Notes: generated by a model not told the origin, from the sequence alone. Positions 21,432 to 29,618 are shown, counted from the first letter of the stretch. The stretch is 64,000 nucleotides of DNA from an uncultured Bacteroidales bacterium (GCA_903877385.1 CAIRDP010000022.1:55644-119643), one strand, 5' to 3'. Translations and numbers: made by a program.

Positions 21432-21739
21432 AATCAGATAAAAGCAACCCGGATCTGACCACCTTCGAGGAGCACCTGGATGTATGTTACGGTCCTATTG
21501 GCAGTGTAAAGAGGACTGAATTTGAGATCAGGGCAAAGGCATTTGTGATCGGTGAAACTATCAAGGAAGAAAGGCGGCTGGCGAAGATGACCCAGCAGCA
21601 GCTTGCTGATAAGACAGGCACTAAAAAGAGTTTTATTTCAAGGATTGAGAACGGGCATAGCGATATTCAGCTTTCGACTTTATACCGGCTGGTTGAAATC
21701 GGCCTTGGAAAGCAGCTCAGCCTCACGATCACCGATTAA
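21428..21739 (+). CDS. higA: XRE-family antitoxin (HigA-like)
   Basis: 103 residues with an HTH_3 domain in the C-terminal two thirds: EERRLAKMTQQQLADKTGTK, then SFISRIENGHSDIQLSTLYRLVEIGLGKQLSL. The position after a HigB fragment and the 4-base overlap identify it as the antitoxin of a HigBA-type module. In such modules it represses the operon and neutralises the mRNA-cleaving toxin. With the toxin truncated it may survive as an anti-addiction gene or a simple repressor. A heptad repeat follows the stop by 7 bases. Confidence 0.85.
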   Translation: MKSDKSNPDLTTFEEHLDVCYGPIGSVKRTEFEIRAKAFVIGETIKEERRLAKMTQQQLADKTGTKKSFISRIENGHSDIQLSTLYRLVEIGLGKQLSLTITD

Positions 21740-21746
21740 TCACATC

Positions 21747-21767
21747 GTACTTTGTACTTTGTACATT
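21747..21767 (+). repeat. heptanucleotide tandem repeat, 3 units
   Basis: GTACTTT GTACTTT GTACATT between the convergent antitoxin and DUF4403 genes. Strict 7-base period. Confidence 0.8.
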
Positions 21768-21775
21768 GCCAGCTA

Positions 21776-23188
21776 CTACTTATCAACACTCATCACCACC
21801 CTCACCCTCCCGGTCAACACGAAATACGCCTTCACCGATTGCGGCGTGATCTGTATTTTTTCCGGGTCGAGGCGGTCGATTGAGCCGTTTATCCTGAAAT
21901 TCTCGACCGCCCGGTTCTCCTGTAAGGAAGCAGCCACGGCCTCACGCGCTGATCGCAACTGTTCACCTATCGGAAAGACCAGTTTGGAGCGGAGTTTCTG
22001 TACCAATGGGGAGTGAAACAGCCAGGAAGCCGTCTTCACCGCCACATTCTTCGTAGCCACCGAAAAATCAAGGTCAGACATCTCTATACTAAGTGAATCC
22101 TTATTAAACACAGGAGCACCCGCCAGGTAGATTGTGCCCTTCACCGTCCCATCCACCGGGAGTTCCACGATGAGCTTGTCCCCCTGTCCGTAGATGGTGA
22201 TATCTTTGACGATCACCTTGTAACGACCGTAACTCATGGTATAACCATGCATAGACGTCCGCGCGAGCGAATTGATATAAGAAAGCGGGATATCGAGGCT
22301 GAGGTTGATGTTGAACTGTTCGGGGAGGGCCGATGTGATCTTGAGCGGGGGAAGTCCGGGGTTCACCGTACAGGCAGGTTCCCGCCCGTAATACAGCTCC
22401 ACCAGCGCCTTAAGCCCCAGCGAAGAGAGCATATTCCCGCCCTTCCCCTGGATTGGCAGCAGACTCAGCTCAGCGGGGCTCAGTTTAAGCCAGAGCGAAT
22501 CCCCGGCCGAGAGCAGGACAGGCTTCTGCATGGAAGTCCAGGCATCGCCAACGATCTTCCGCAGGTCCACGGCCGACTTCACCGACTTATCGATCCCTTT
22601 CGCAACATCACCCAGACTTCCCTTCAGCAGGATGTCGGAAATCAGCGGCAGGGGCAGGTTGAAGCCCGCGAAAGAAACCGTAGGCATGCTGATCCAGTCA
22701 TAGCCATCGGGCAGGGTCACCGTTGAAAGGCTCCAGTCCCTATTGATGTTCAGCTTCGTTTTGAACTTCAGAGCCACCGCCGCATCCGCATCCCTGATAT
22801 CGCCGATGTTCATCCCAAGCAGCTGTACCCCAATCCGTTTACGAAGGTAGATCTTCAGGGGCACGCGGTACGTCACGAAATTATTTTCGAAACCCACGTC
22901 GATGCTGTCCATCCTCGAAGCAAACAGCATGAGGTTATCCTTGTCATTATCGTCGAAGCTCGTATCGGCATACAGCTGACCCGTAAGCCGTTTATTCACC
23001 AGCTTTTTCAGCTGCACCTTATTCACCTCCAGGGGAACCGTAATATTCGAATACTGCGGATGATATTCCGGCGCATCATACCGCTCGGCCGGCTTCTCAA
23101 CCCTGATTGTTCGGCAGCCGGATGTTGCCGCCAGAAGCAGCAGGGCCGGCAGGAAGCAATTAAGCATGAACCTCTTCATCAATTTCAT
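21776..23188 (-). CDS. DUF4403 family lipoprotein
   Basis: 470 residues starting MKLMKRFMLNCFLPALLLLA with a lipobox ending at Cys in ATSGCRTI. The mature protein has the DUF4403 layout: an N-terminal YSNITVPLEVNKVQLKKLVN and a pseudo-repeated beta-rich body (LNINRDWSLSTVTLPDGYDW in the first half, QFNINLSLDIPLSYINSL in the second). The family is abundant in Bacteroidota and of unknown function; the fold may resemble lipid-binding tubular (TULIP-like) proteins, which is an inference. Upstream in-frame starts at 23227 add 13 residues without character. Confidence 0.85.
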   Translation of the reverse strand: MKLMKRFMLNCFLPALLLLAATSGCRTIRVEKPAERYDAPEYHPQYSNITVPLEVNKVQLKKLVNKRLTGQLYADTSFDDNDKDNLMLFASRMDSIDVGFENNFVTYRVPLKIYLRKRIGVQLLGMNIGDIRDADAAVALKFKTKLNINRDWSLSTVTLPDGYDWISMPTVSFAGFNLPLPLISDILLKGSLGDVAKGIDKSVKSAVDLRKIVGDAWTSMQKPVLLSAGDSLWLKLSPAELSLLPIQGKGGNMLSSLGLKALVELYYGREPACTVNPGLPPLKITSALPEQFNINLSLDIPLSYINSLARTSMHGYTMSYGRYKVIVKDITIYGQGDKLIVELPVDGTVKGTIYLAGAPVFNKDSLSIEMSDLDFSVATKNVAVKTASWLFHSPLVQKLRSKLVFPIGEQLRSAREAVAASLQENRAVENFRINGSIDRLDPEKIQITPQSVKAYFVLTGRVRVVMSVDK

Positions 23189-23576
23189 CCCGGGCAGTTT
23201 AACAAGCATTAAATATGGGTACACCATTCACCTTAGCCTCAGTATTAACGCCGAAAATTACGAAAATCGCGTCTTGCCTGATAATAAATTAAATCCTTAT
23301 TGACTTCGGATGAGGGAGCGGAATGGCCCGACCCTACCTCCCGCGATGTGACCCTTTCTGCAGATTTGGCAGGATTTTTCCAGTGATCTTTCCTTCGCTT
23401 TAGGTTCGGTTAAGGTCCAGTTAAGGTATACTGTATACAAACAGCATAAAAACTGACATCTTTTCAGGTTATCAGCATAAAAATTGCATAGGGCTTCCTG
23501 CCGTCATTAAGCCGTCTATTTGCCGTCAAGAACTCTGTAAAAGTTCAACATCAGCCTTGCCCTCAACAAAAATTTA
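23189..23576. other. 388-base gene-free stretch before the HsdR remnant
   Basis: No convincing gene. It holds a minus-strand copy of the dispersed motif (23302-23319, one mismatch: CTTCGG), two GTTAAGGT octamers 11 bases apart (23409-23416, 23420-23427), a GTATACTGTATAC near-palindrome (23426-23438), and two copies of CAGCATAAAAAyTG 31 bases apart (23442-23455, 23473-23486). Composition shifts to AT-rich towards the HsdR stump. It may be a recombination junction. Confidence 0.5.
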
Positions 23577-24272
23577 ATGATCAAGGAAACTCAAATAGAA
23601 GATAGTTTAATAACGAAGTTAACCGACCTAAAATACACCTACAGGTCTGATATACATGACAGGGATACACTTGAAAAAAAATTCCGGGAAAGGTTCCAAT
23701 CACTCAATCGTGTTAACTTAACTGATTCGGAATTTGCACGTTTAAGAGACGAAATTATCAATGCTGATGTTTTTACTTCCTCAAAACGTTTACGTGAAAT
23801 CAATACCTTTTTGCGTGAGGACGGAACCCCGCTTCATTATACCCTGGTTTACATAAAGGACTGGTGCAAAAATGATTATGAAGTCATTCATCAACTTCGC
23901 ATTAATACCCAAAATAGTCATCACCGCGATGATGTTATTTTATTGATTAACGGACTACCAGTAGTGCAAATTGAATTAAAGAGTTTGGAAGTTAGTTCAC
24001 GTAAAGCAATGCAACAAATTGTGGATTATAAGAACGACATAGGCAATGGCTACACAAACTCATTGTTGTGTTTTATTCAGCTTTTTATTGTGAGCAATCG
24101 AGCCAACACTTATTACTTTGCTAATAACAACAATACACATTTCAGTTTTAATGTAGACGAACAGTTCTTGCCTGGAGAACGCTTGCAACAACTCAATGAA
24201 ATCGGTCGAATCCAGCTGCTCTCATTATTTGCATCAAGTGGATTAAAACACTTCTCAGCTGATCAGGTATAA
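23577..24272 (+). pseudogene. hsdR: type I restriction enzyme HsdR, N-terminal nuclease domain only
   Basis: 231 residues corresponding to the N-terminal fifth of an HsdR subunit (normally about 1,000). The PD-(D/E)xK nuclease signature is visible: HHRDDVILLINGLPVVQIELK, with an upstream helical part. The helicase domains and hsdM/hsdS are absent, and after SNRANTYYFANNNNTHFSF the sequence drifts and stops. Codon use is clearly more AT-rich than in the neighbours, as expected for a transferred restriction system. It is most likely a decayed remnant, although the domain itself looks intact. Confidence 0.8.
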
Positions 24273-24282
24273 AAGCGAAGCG

Positions 24283-24303
24283 CCGCTCCCCCATCCACAG
24301 TGA
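24283..24303 (+). repeat. degenerate copy of the dispersed 3' motif
   Basis: CTCCCCCATCCACAGTGA preceded by CCG, 10 bases after the HsdR stump's stop and in its sense. Three mismatches to CTCCCTCATCCGCAGTCA. Confidence 0.55.
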
Positions 24304-24407
24304 TATAATAATCGGTTGTGACCTCCTGAATAAAATGCAGGTCGGTTTATCACTTTTACTAAGTTGGTGGATTAAGTGAAGGATACAGGTCCGTTTTGCG
24401 GCAGATG

Positions 24408-24434
24408 TTTGAGGTCGCAAATTGCGTCCTCAAG
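24408..24434. promoter_or_regulatory. imperfect palindrome upstream of the ORF6N gene
   Basis: TTGAGGTCGCAA A TTGCGTCCTCAA, a diverged copy of the palindrome found inside and after the ORF6N gene. It lies 37 bases before the start codon. A 10-base half-site TTGTGACCTC also occurs at 24316-24325. Confidence 0.6.
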
Positions 24435-24470
24435 TTTGCAAGACACAGGTTCACATAATATTAAAGAGAG

Positions 24471-25004
24471 ATGACAACAGAATTACAGGTGAAAATGGAA
24501 ACAATTAGCGGGTTGATCCATTTTATCAGAGGAGAAAAAGCTATCCTGGATGTTGATTTGGCAAGACTTTACGAGGTTCCTACGAAGGTTTTAAAGCAGG
24601 CGGTTAGAAGGAATTTAAGCAGATTTCCTGCTGATTTCATGTTCGAACTAACTGAAGATGAGGCTCTTTCTTTGAGGTCACAAATTGTGACCTCAAAGAA
24701 AGGCGGAACAAAATACCTTCCATTTGCATTTACAGAACAAGGCGTAGCAATGCTTTCTTCAGTATTAAATTCAGATAAAGCCATCGAAGTAAACATCACC
24801 ATCATGCGGGCTTTCGTCCAGATGAGAAAATTCCTTGAAACGAATAAGGAACTGGCCGAAAAGATCGAGGAACTGGAACGAACAGTTTATTCCCATGATG
24901 AGGATATCCTGCTCATCTTCGAAACGATCAAACAACTGATGCATAAAAAAAGCCAACCCATGGAGCCTGTTGGGTTTAAAATTCCCCAGGTTAAACGAAG
25001 TTAA
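24471..25004 (+). CDS. ORF6N-domain protein (phage-type DNA-binding)
   Basis: 177 residues. The N-terminal ORF6N domain (about 10-100) reads IRGEKAILDVDLARLYEVPTKVLKQAV, NLSRFPADFMFELTEDE and AFTEQGVAMLSSVLNSDKA; a C-terminal coiled coil follows (about 115-160). ORF6N is related to the KilA-N family of phage and transposon DNA-binding proteins and is frequent in Bacteroidota as standalone genes of unknown role. The segment LRSQIVTSKK is encoded by an 18-bp-arm perfect palindrome also present just after the stop. Autoregulation is an attractive guess. Confidence 0.88.
   Translation: MTTELQVKMETISGLIHFIRGEKAILDVDLARLYEVPTKVLKQAVRRNLSRFPADFMFELTEDEALSLRSQIVTSKKGGTKYLPFAFTEQGVAMLSSVLNSDKAIEVNITIMRAFVQMRKFLETNKELAEKIEELERTVYSHDEDILLIFETIKQLMHKKSQPMEPVGFKIPQVKRS
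24666..24702. repeat. perfect 37-base palindrome inside the ORF6N coding sequence
   Basis: Arms of 18 bases (CTTTCTTTGAGGTCACAA and its complement) around a single A. It encodes the conserved LSLRSQIVTSKK segment of the ORF6N domain. Confidence 0.9.
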
Positions 25005-25035
25005 TCTTTGAGGTCACAAATTGTGACCTCAAAGA
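25005..25035. repeat. copy of the ORF6N palindrome immediately after the stop codon
   Basis: 15-base arms (TCTTTGAGGTCACAA and complement) around a single A, starting at the base after the TAA. Arm sequence is identical to the internal copy. Confidence 0.9.
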
Positions 25036-25041
25036 AATCCA

Positions 25042-25062
25042 CCGCTCCCTCATCCGCAGTCA
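25042..25062 (+). repeat. dispersed 3' motif after the ORF6N gene
   Basis: CTCCCTCATCCGCAGTCA preceded by CCG, 37 bases after the stop and in the sense of the gene. Confidence 0.8.
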
Positions 25063-25166
25063 TTAATGATATTGAACCTAAACTACTGCTGTCAATTAAA
25101 AACTTATAAATAAATTAGCCGATTAATTGGCAGATAAAGCCAAGATCATTTTTTAAGATAATCCTG

Positions 25167-26005
25167 ATGAATGCTCCAGTGAAAGTCTGTAAAAGTTGCG
25201 GGACCCATTTCGTGGATAAATACTGCAACCACTGCGGACAAAAGGCATTTGAAGAAAATGACCGGCATATCCTCGCTCTGTTTGGCGAAATGTTCCATTT
25301 CATCACTCATTTTGAGGGCACATTCTGGACCAGCCTAAAACGATGCTACTGAAACCGGGGCAGATGTCGCTGGATTATTGCAATGGCGTACGGAAAAAAT
25401 ACTTCAAACCGGTTTCGATGTTCCTCTTTATTGTAGTTCTGTACCTGGTGTTTCCGGGTTTCTCGGGGCTTAATGTTTCTCTGAATGAATACAGGCAGAG
25501 TTTCCTGGCGGGCAGGCTAATCCAGTCGCAAATCGATCAGAAAATTGTTACAGGGAAAATCAGCGAGGAGAAGTTTAACGAAAAATTTAAACATGTTTCC
25601 GAAAAAGTGTCGAAATTCATGCTGTTCCTCCTGGTTATTTTTGCAGCCACGCTTATCCGGGGCCTCTTCCTTCGCACCAAACGCTACTTCTATGATGACC
25701 TTATCCTGGCAACCGAAATCAACATTTTTTTGATCCTGGTCTTTTTCACCCTCATACCTGTGATACTTTCCATCATTTTGCGGCCCGGAAGCAATATAAC
25801 ATACTCCGCTTTGCTCGAACACTCGATCAGCCTGGTTGTTATGTTGCTTTTCGGAACATACTCGGCTAAGGTCTTCTCGACTGTATTCAGGCCGAAGTGG
25901 TGGATCTGCCTGCTAAAAGGAACCTGCTTCGCCATCCTGCTGAGTGTTTTCCTTATATTTCTTTACAGGCCTATGGTCTTCGAGGTCGCGTACTTATTCG
26001 TCTGA
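25167..26005 (+). pseudogene. DUF3667 membrane protein, split by a one-base frameshift
   Basis: The first frame (25167-25352) gives the diagnostic zinc-ribbon start KVCKSCGTHFVDKYCNHCGQKAF and HFEGTFWTSLK. The -1 frame (from about 25340, open to 26005) continues with TMLLKPGQMSLDYCNGVRKKYFKPVSM and four membrane helices. In intact DUF3667 proteins these parts are joined directly, so one A is missing from the AAAA at 25338-25341 or the ribosome must slip. It could be a true mutation, a homopolymer sequencing error or recoding. The family is common in Bacteroidota with unknown function. Confidence 0.8.
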
Positions 26006-26103
26006 TTCCAATCTTCTGCCGTCGGTATTTCCAGGTATTTAAAGGCAAGGGGTTATTTAATGACAATTTAATGCCGGGCCTCTGATTGTTCGCAATCATT
26101 CCG

Positions 26104-26111
26104 TAATTTTG
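26104..26111 (+). promoter_or_regulatory. -7 element TAATTTTG
   Basis: Exact TAnnTTTG match 42 bases before the ATG at 26154. It rules against the longer reading frame starting at 26109. A small GATTG-TTCG-CAATC hairpin lies just upstream (26084-26097). Confidence 0.5.
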
Positions 26112-26153
26112 AACTGGTCTAAATTAAATCACAAATTCATTAAACCCGGGAAA

Positions 26154-26690
26154 ATGGATAATTACAAAATGCAAATATCTCCAGGCACGACCATACAGTT
26201 AAGAAAGCCGAAAATGCTGGAGCGAAAATATGAGCTTGCCATAGGCGAGGAAGTGGTAGGAACTATCGTTCTGCCGAAAGTGTTTGGCACCCTTGCTTAT
26301 GTATGTTCAGGGAAAGAGGAATGGAGCCTGGAGCGTAAGGGATTCTGGAAGACATACATCACCCTGAGGAAGAAAGACCAGGAAACGGATTTACTGAAAT
26401 TCTCATTCGGCAGGATGAGCCGCCGCCTGCTGAGTTTCACCAGCAGCAATGGGGAAGTTTATGATCTTGTGAAGGAGGGTTTCTGGGGCAGGACCTGGGT
26501 ATGGAAAAAGAATAATGTGATCCTGATGCGGCTGCATATGAAATATGGGATAAAAAAATCAGGTGAGATCACCTTCGTACAGAATGATCCCATGGAGGTT
26601 ATCCTGATGCTTGCCGGCACCTATGCAATGCTCCTGAAACAGCGTGACGAAGGAGCGTCAGCAGGAGGAGTTACCGCAGCGGTTAGCTGA
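26154..26690 (+). CDS. hypothetical protein, beta-rich, LURP/tubby-like appearance
   Basis: 178 residues, soluble, no signal. The pattern of alternating strands with turn-Gly (YELAIGEEVVGTIVLPKVFG, WSLERKGFWKTYITLRKK, EVYDLVKEGFWGRTWVWKK) and the internally repeated KxGFWxxxxxxRKK / KEGFWGRTWVWKK blocks resemble LURP-one/scramblase-like barrels, with a final hydrophobic helix MEVILMLAGTYAMLL. The family assignment is tentative. It probably forms a single-gene unit between the DUF3667 and PAP2 genes. Confidence 0.65.
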   Translation: MDNYKMQISPGTTIQLRKPKMLERKYELAIGEEVVGTIVLPKVFGTLAYVCSGKEEWSLERKGFWKTYITLRKKDQETDLLKFSFGRMSRRLLSFTSSNGEVYDLVKEGFWGRTWVWKKNNVILMRLHMKYGIKKSGEITFVQNDPMEVILMLAGTYAMLLKQRDEGASAGGVTAAVS

Positions 26691-26787
26691 TTCTCGCTAT
26701 GTAATCCTGAGTCAATTACAAGGAGTATTCCCGGGAAGGACTTCTTCCGCTGAAAATTTCTATCTTTAAAAACTCAATCTACCGGGG

Positions 26788-27990
26788 ATGAAATTCGGTG
26801 AAATCATAAAAACCAGGGCGTTTAAAGACTTTTCAGTAATCCTGCTGCTCATGGGGCTGCCTACCCTGATTTTCCGTCTTACTGATGCGGATATTGCCCT
26901 TCAACGGTATTTTTATTCGCCCGAAAAAGGCTGGCTGCTTCAATTCCATCCCTTCTGGGATTTTATTTACCGTTTCGGTATTTTCCCGGGTTACTTCCTC
27001 GCCTTTGCCGGACTCATCATGGTCACCCTCTCCTACTGGAATGTAAAATTCATCAATTACCGCAAAGCATCCATGGTGCTGATCTTTACCATGGTTGTAG
27101 GGCCGGGACTTATCGTTAACCTGGTGCTGAAAGATCATACGGGTCGTCCCCGCCCCCGCGAGATCACTGAGTTCGGGGGTACCGAAAAATTTGTCTGCGT
27201 TTGCGAAAAAGGAGCCACGAACGAGGGCAAGAGTTTCCCCTGCGGGCATTGTTCCATGGGGTTTTACCTGGCAATCCCCTACCTGTTCCTGAGAAAGCGG
27301 AAAAAGATCCTCGCATATTCTATACTGGCGGTTGGCCTTGGCTATGGGATCATCATAGGGATCGCAAGGATGATGGCGGGGGGGCATTTTGCCAGCGATG
27401 TGCTCTGGGCGGGGCTGCTCGTATGGCTCACCGCATTGATAATGTATTACTTGTTCCGGGCCGATAAGCCTGTTGAAATTCCCGTTCTCTCATCCGCAGA
27501 CCAGAAAAAGAAAGCAAGAATGATCACCCTGGCCATGGGCATTTTGCTGCCTGTGATAACAGTAGGACTTATGCTCGCAACGCCTTATTTCTCCTCCAAG
27601 GAATTCCATCTGACAAATGCAGAGTTTGCCAGGCTCAATCCAAGGGTGATATTGTTTGATTTAGAGAACTCGACAGTAAGGATAATTCCTGATACTGCAT
27701 TACGACTCGAATACAAAGTCAATGCTTTTGGCTTCCCAAACAGTAAAGTCCGCGGGGACTGGACCACCGGTGATACCTGCCGTTATGTTTTTGAAACCAT
27801 GGGATGGTTCACAGAACTTACAAATGATGTCAAGCTGAAAATACCTTTAACCGGCTCCTGTACTTTCCTGGTCCGTATCAATAAAGGCAGAATCATCAAC
27901 GAACTGCCGGGCACTTACACTGGCGAAAAGATCTTACTCCCGGGAAATACGGCGTATTATTCGATAAAAAGTAAAACCAGTAATCGCTGA
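26788..27990 (+). CDS. PAP2-family membrane phosphatase with C-terminal extension
   Basis: 400 residues. Six membrane helices (about 10-230) contain the three PAP2 motifs: KDHTGRPRPRE (motif 1), PCGHCSMGFY (motif 2, with Cys in place of the usual Ser next to the catalytic Gly-His) and GIARMMAGGHFASDV (motif 3). The layout resembles LpxE/LpxF-type lipid A phosphatases or undecaprenyl-pyrophosphate phosphatases acting at the periplasmic face. A further helix (about 245-265) leads to a beta-rich periplasmic tail of about 130 residues with no recognised family. A near-consensus -7 element TATCTTTA (26761-26768) precedes it. Confidence 0.87.
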   Translation: MKFGEIIKTRAFKDFSVILLLMGLPTLIFRLTDADIALQRYFYSPEKGWLLQFHPFWDFIYRFGIFPGYFLAFAGLIMVTLSYWNVKFINYRKASMVLIFTMVVGPGLIVNLVLKDHTGRPRPREITEFGGTEKFVCVCEKGATNEGKSFPCGHCSMGFYLAIPYLFLRKRKKILAYSILAVGLGYGIIIGIARMMAGGHFASDVLWAGLLVWLTALIMYYLFRADKPVEIPVLSSADQKKKARMITLAMGILLPVITVGLMLATPYFSSKEFHLTNAEFARLNPRVILFDLENSTVRIIPDTALRLEYKVNAFGFPNSKVRGDWTTGDTCRYVFETMGWFTELTNDVKLKIPLTGSCTFLVRINKGRIINELPGTYTGEKILLPGNTAYYSIKSKTSNR

Positions 27991-28014
27991 TCAGTTTGTG
28001 TAGTTTGAAAGTCC

Positions 28015-28035
28015 CCGCTCCCTCATCCGCAGTCA
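28015..28035 (+). repeat. dispersed 3' motif after the PAP2 gene
   Basis: CTCCCTCATCCGCAGTCA preceded by CCG, 24 bases after the stop and in the sense of the gene. Confidence 0.8.
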
Positions 28036-28149
28036 AAAATGAAATATCACAAGCTATATTCCCCGGATCTCGCGTCCCGGGCAACATATAACTATCTTTT
28101 ACATGGAAAAACACTTGGCTGTGAACGCAAAAAAACCGATTTTTGCACC

Positions 28150-28177
28150 ATCGCTATACTGATGCATATGAAACGAA
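28150..28177 (+). promoter_or_regulatory. ModE-box-like palindrome at the modA start
   Basis: ATCGCTATACT - GATGCA - TATGAAACGAA. Compared with the E. coli ModE operator (ATCGCTATATA-N6-TATATAACGAT), the left half matches 9 of 11 bases, the right half 8 of 11, and the 6-base spacing is exact. It spans the modA start codon and lies just after a -7-like GATTTTTG (28138-28145), so a bound repressor would cover the likely transcription start. A ModE-type regulator is encoded 6.4 kb away. Confidence 0.6.
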
Positions 28178-28926
28178 TACTACTTGTTCTTACTGTTTTC
28201 CTGCTCTCAACTTCCATCCTGCCGGCTCAGAAAATTACTATTGCAGCCGCCGCCGACCTCAGGTTTGTCCTGGATGAAGTGAGCAACGAATTTCAAAAAT
28301 CAAACCCCGGTATTAAGGTCGATATCATTTACGGTTCATCGGGTAACCTTTACCAGCAGATCGTGAACCAGGCTCCGTTTAATATTTTCTTTTCTGCGGA
28401 TATCTCCTTCCCCAAAAAACTGGATTCCATGAACCTCGCGGGCAGCAAGCCTAAACTATATGCCATAGGGCACCTGGTGCTGTGGAGTTCCACTCTGGAT
28501 GTTTCAAAAGGCATAGAGATTTTGAACAACCCTGACATTAAAAAGATCTCCATCGCCAATCCGAGGGTGGCCCCATATGGTAAACGGGCCGTGGAATGCC
28601 TGAAATATTACTCCCTTTACGACAAGATAAAGGATAAAATTGTCGAGGGTGAGAATGTTTCCCAGGCAGCACAGTTTGTCTTAACGGGTAATGCCGAGCT
28701 GGGGCTTATCGCGCTTTCCCTGGCCCTCTCGCCCGAGATGAGTTCGAAAGGGAAGTATTTCATCCTTGACGGGAAAAGCCATTCTAAACTGGAACAGGCT
28801 TATGTGATCATTAAAAATTCGGAAACGGACAAGGATGTTCTTAACTTTGTTCAATTCATTGAATCTGAGAAAGTGCGGGTCTTGTTTGGCAAATATGGTT
28901 TCAAACTGCCCGTTGAAGACAAATAG
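28168..28926 (+). CDS. modA: molybdate ABC transporter, periplasmic binding protein
   Basis: 252 residues beginning MKRILLVLTVFLLSTSILPAQ, a clear signal peptide. Mature-protein landmarks of ModA are present: ITIAAAADLRFVLDEV (oxyanion-binding AAAsL-type start), YGSSGNLYQQI, FNIFFSADISFP, NPRVAPYGKRAVE and a C-terminal VLFGKYGF. It captures molybdate or tungstate and delivers it to ModBC. The ATG at 28168 is chosen because the signal peptide starts there; 28162 adds two residues, and the longer upstream frame covers the promoter. modB starts 11 bases after the stop. Confidence 0.93.
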   Translation: MKRILLVLTVFLLSTSILPAQKITIAAAADLRFVLDEVSNEFQKSNPGIKVDIIYGSSGNLYQQIVNQAPFNIFFSADISFPKKLDSMNLAGSKPKLYAIGHLVLWSSTLDVSKGIEILNNPDIKKISIANPRVAPYGKRAVECLKYYSLYDKIKDKIVEGENVSQAAQFVLTGNAELGLIALSLALSPEMSSKGKYFILDGKSHSKLEQAYVIIKNSETDKDVLNFVQFIESEKVRVLFGKYGFKLPVEDK

Positions 28927-28937
28927 CCTGCCCTAAA

Positions 28938-29618
28938 ATGGATGAAGCCTTCTTACAAACGTTCTGGATCTCGATAAAGCTCGCCTCTCTTACCACGCTT
29001 ATCCTGTTTTGTATCGGCATCCCCCTGGCCTATTTTCTTACGTATTCCACTTTCCGTTCAAAAGTAGTATTGCAGGCTCTCGTGAGCATGCCCCTGGTAC
29101 TGCCCCCTTCGGTACTTGGATTTTACCTGCTGCTGGCGTTCAGTCCGAATTACCTGTTCGGCGGATGGCTCAATAACTGGTTCGGCATCAGGCTGGCGTT
29201 CTCCTTCGCCGGGATACTCATCGGTTCGGTGATCTTTAATCTGCCGTTCATGGTCAATTCCATACAAACGGGCTTCAGCAACCTGCCGGCTTCACTCAAG
29301 GATGCTTCATATACTCTTGGCAAATCAAGAACGACAACGATCTCAAAGGTACTGTTGCCAAATATCAAACCGGCCCTGCTCACCGGCATCTGCCTCACAT
29401 TCGCTCATTCCATAGGCGAGTTCGGGGTAATACTGATGATTGGCGGCAACATCCCGGGCAAAACCAGGGTGGCTTCCCTGGCTGTGTATGACGAGGTGCA
29501 GGCTTTGAATTTCGGGATGGCGGGCAAATACGCCATGTTCCTGTTCCTCTTCAGTTTTATCATTTTGCTTTTTATTTACAGTGTAAACCGGGAATACCAG
29601 AAATGGAAAAGGTTCTGA
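28938..29618 (+). CDS. modB: molybdate ABC transporter permease
   Basis: 226 residues with five to six membrane helices and the coupling-helix EAA motif ASLKDASYTLGKSRTTTISKV followed by ICLTFAHSIGEFGVILMIGG, characteristic of ModB/CysTW-type permeases. It dimerises in the inner membrane and moves oxyanion delivered by ModA, driven by ModC. It overlaps modC by 16 bases, so the three genes form one operon. Confidence 0.94.
   Translation: MDEAFLQTFWISIKLASLTTLILFCIGIPLAYFLTYSTFRSKVVLQALVSMPLVLPPSVLGFYLLLAFSPNYLFGGWLNNWFGIRLAFSFAGILIGSVIFNLPFMVNSIQTGFSNLPASLKDASYTLGKSRTTTISKVLLPNIKPALLTGICLTFAHSIGEFGVILMIGGNIPGKTRVASLAVYDEVQALNFGMAGKYAMFLFLFSFIILLFIYSVNREYQKWKRF

Noticed and set aside
23577..24272. 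HsdR fragment considered as part of an intact restriction-modification system
   Set aside because: Helicase domains and the hsdM/hsdS genes are missing and the next gene is ORF6N.
26833..27387. 184-codon minus-strand frame inside the PAP2 gene
   Set aside because: The plus strand contains all three PAP2 motifs over the same bases.
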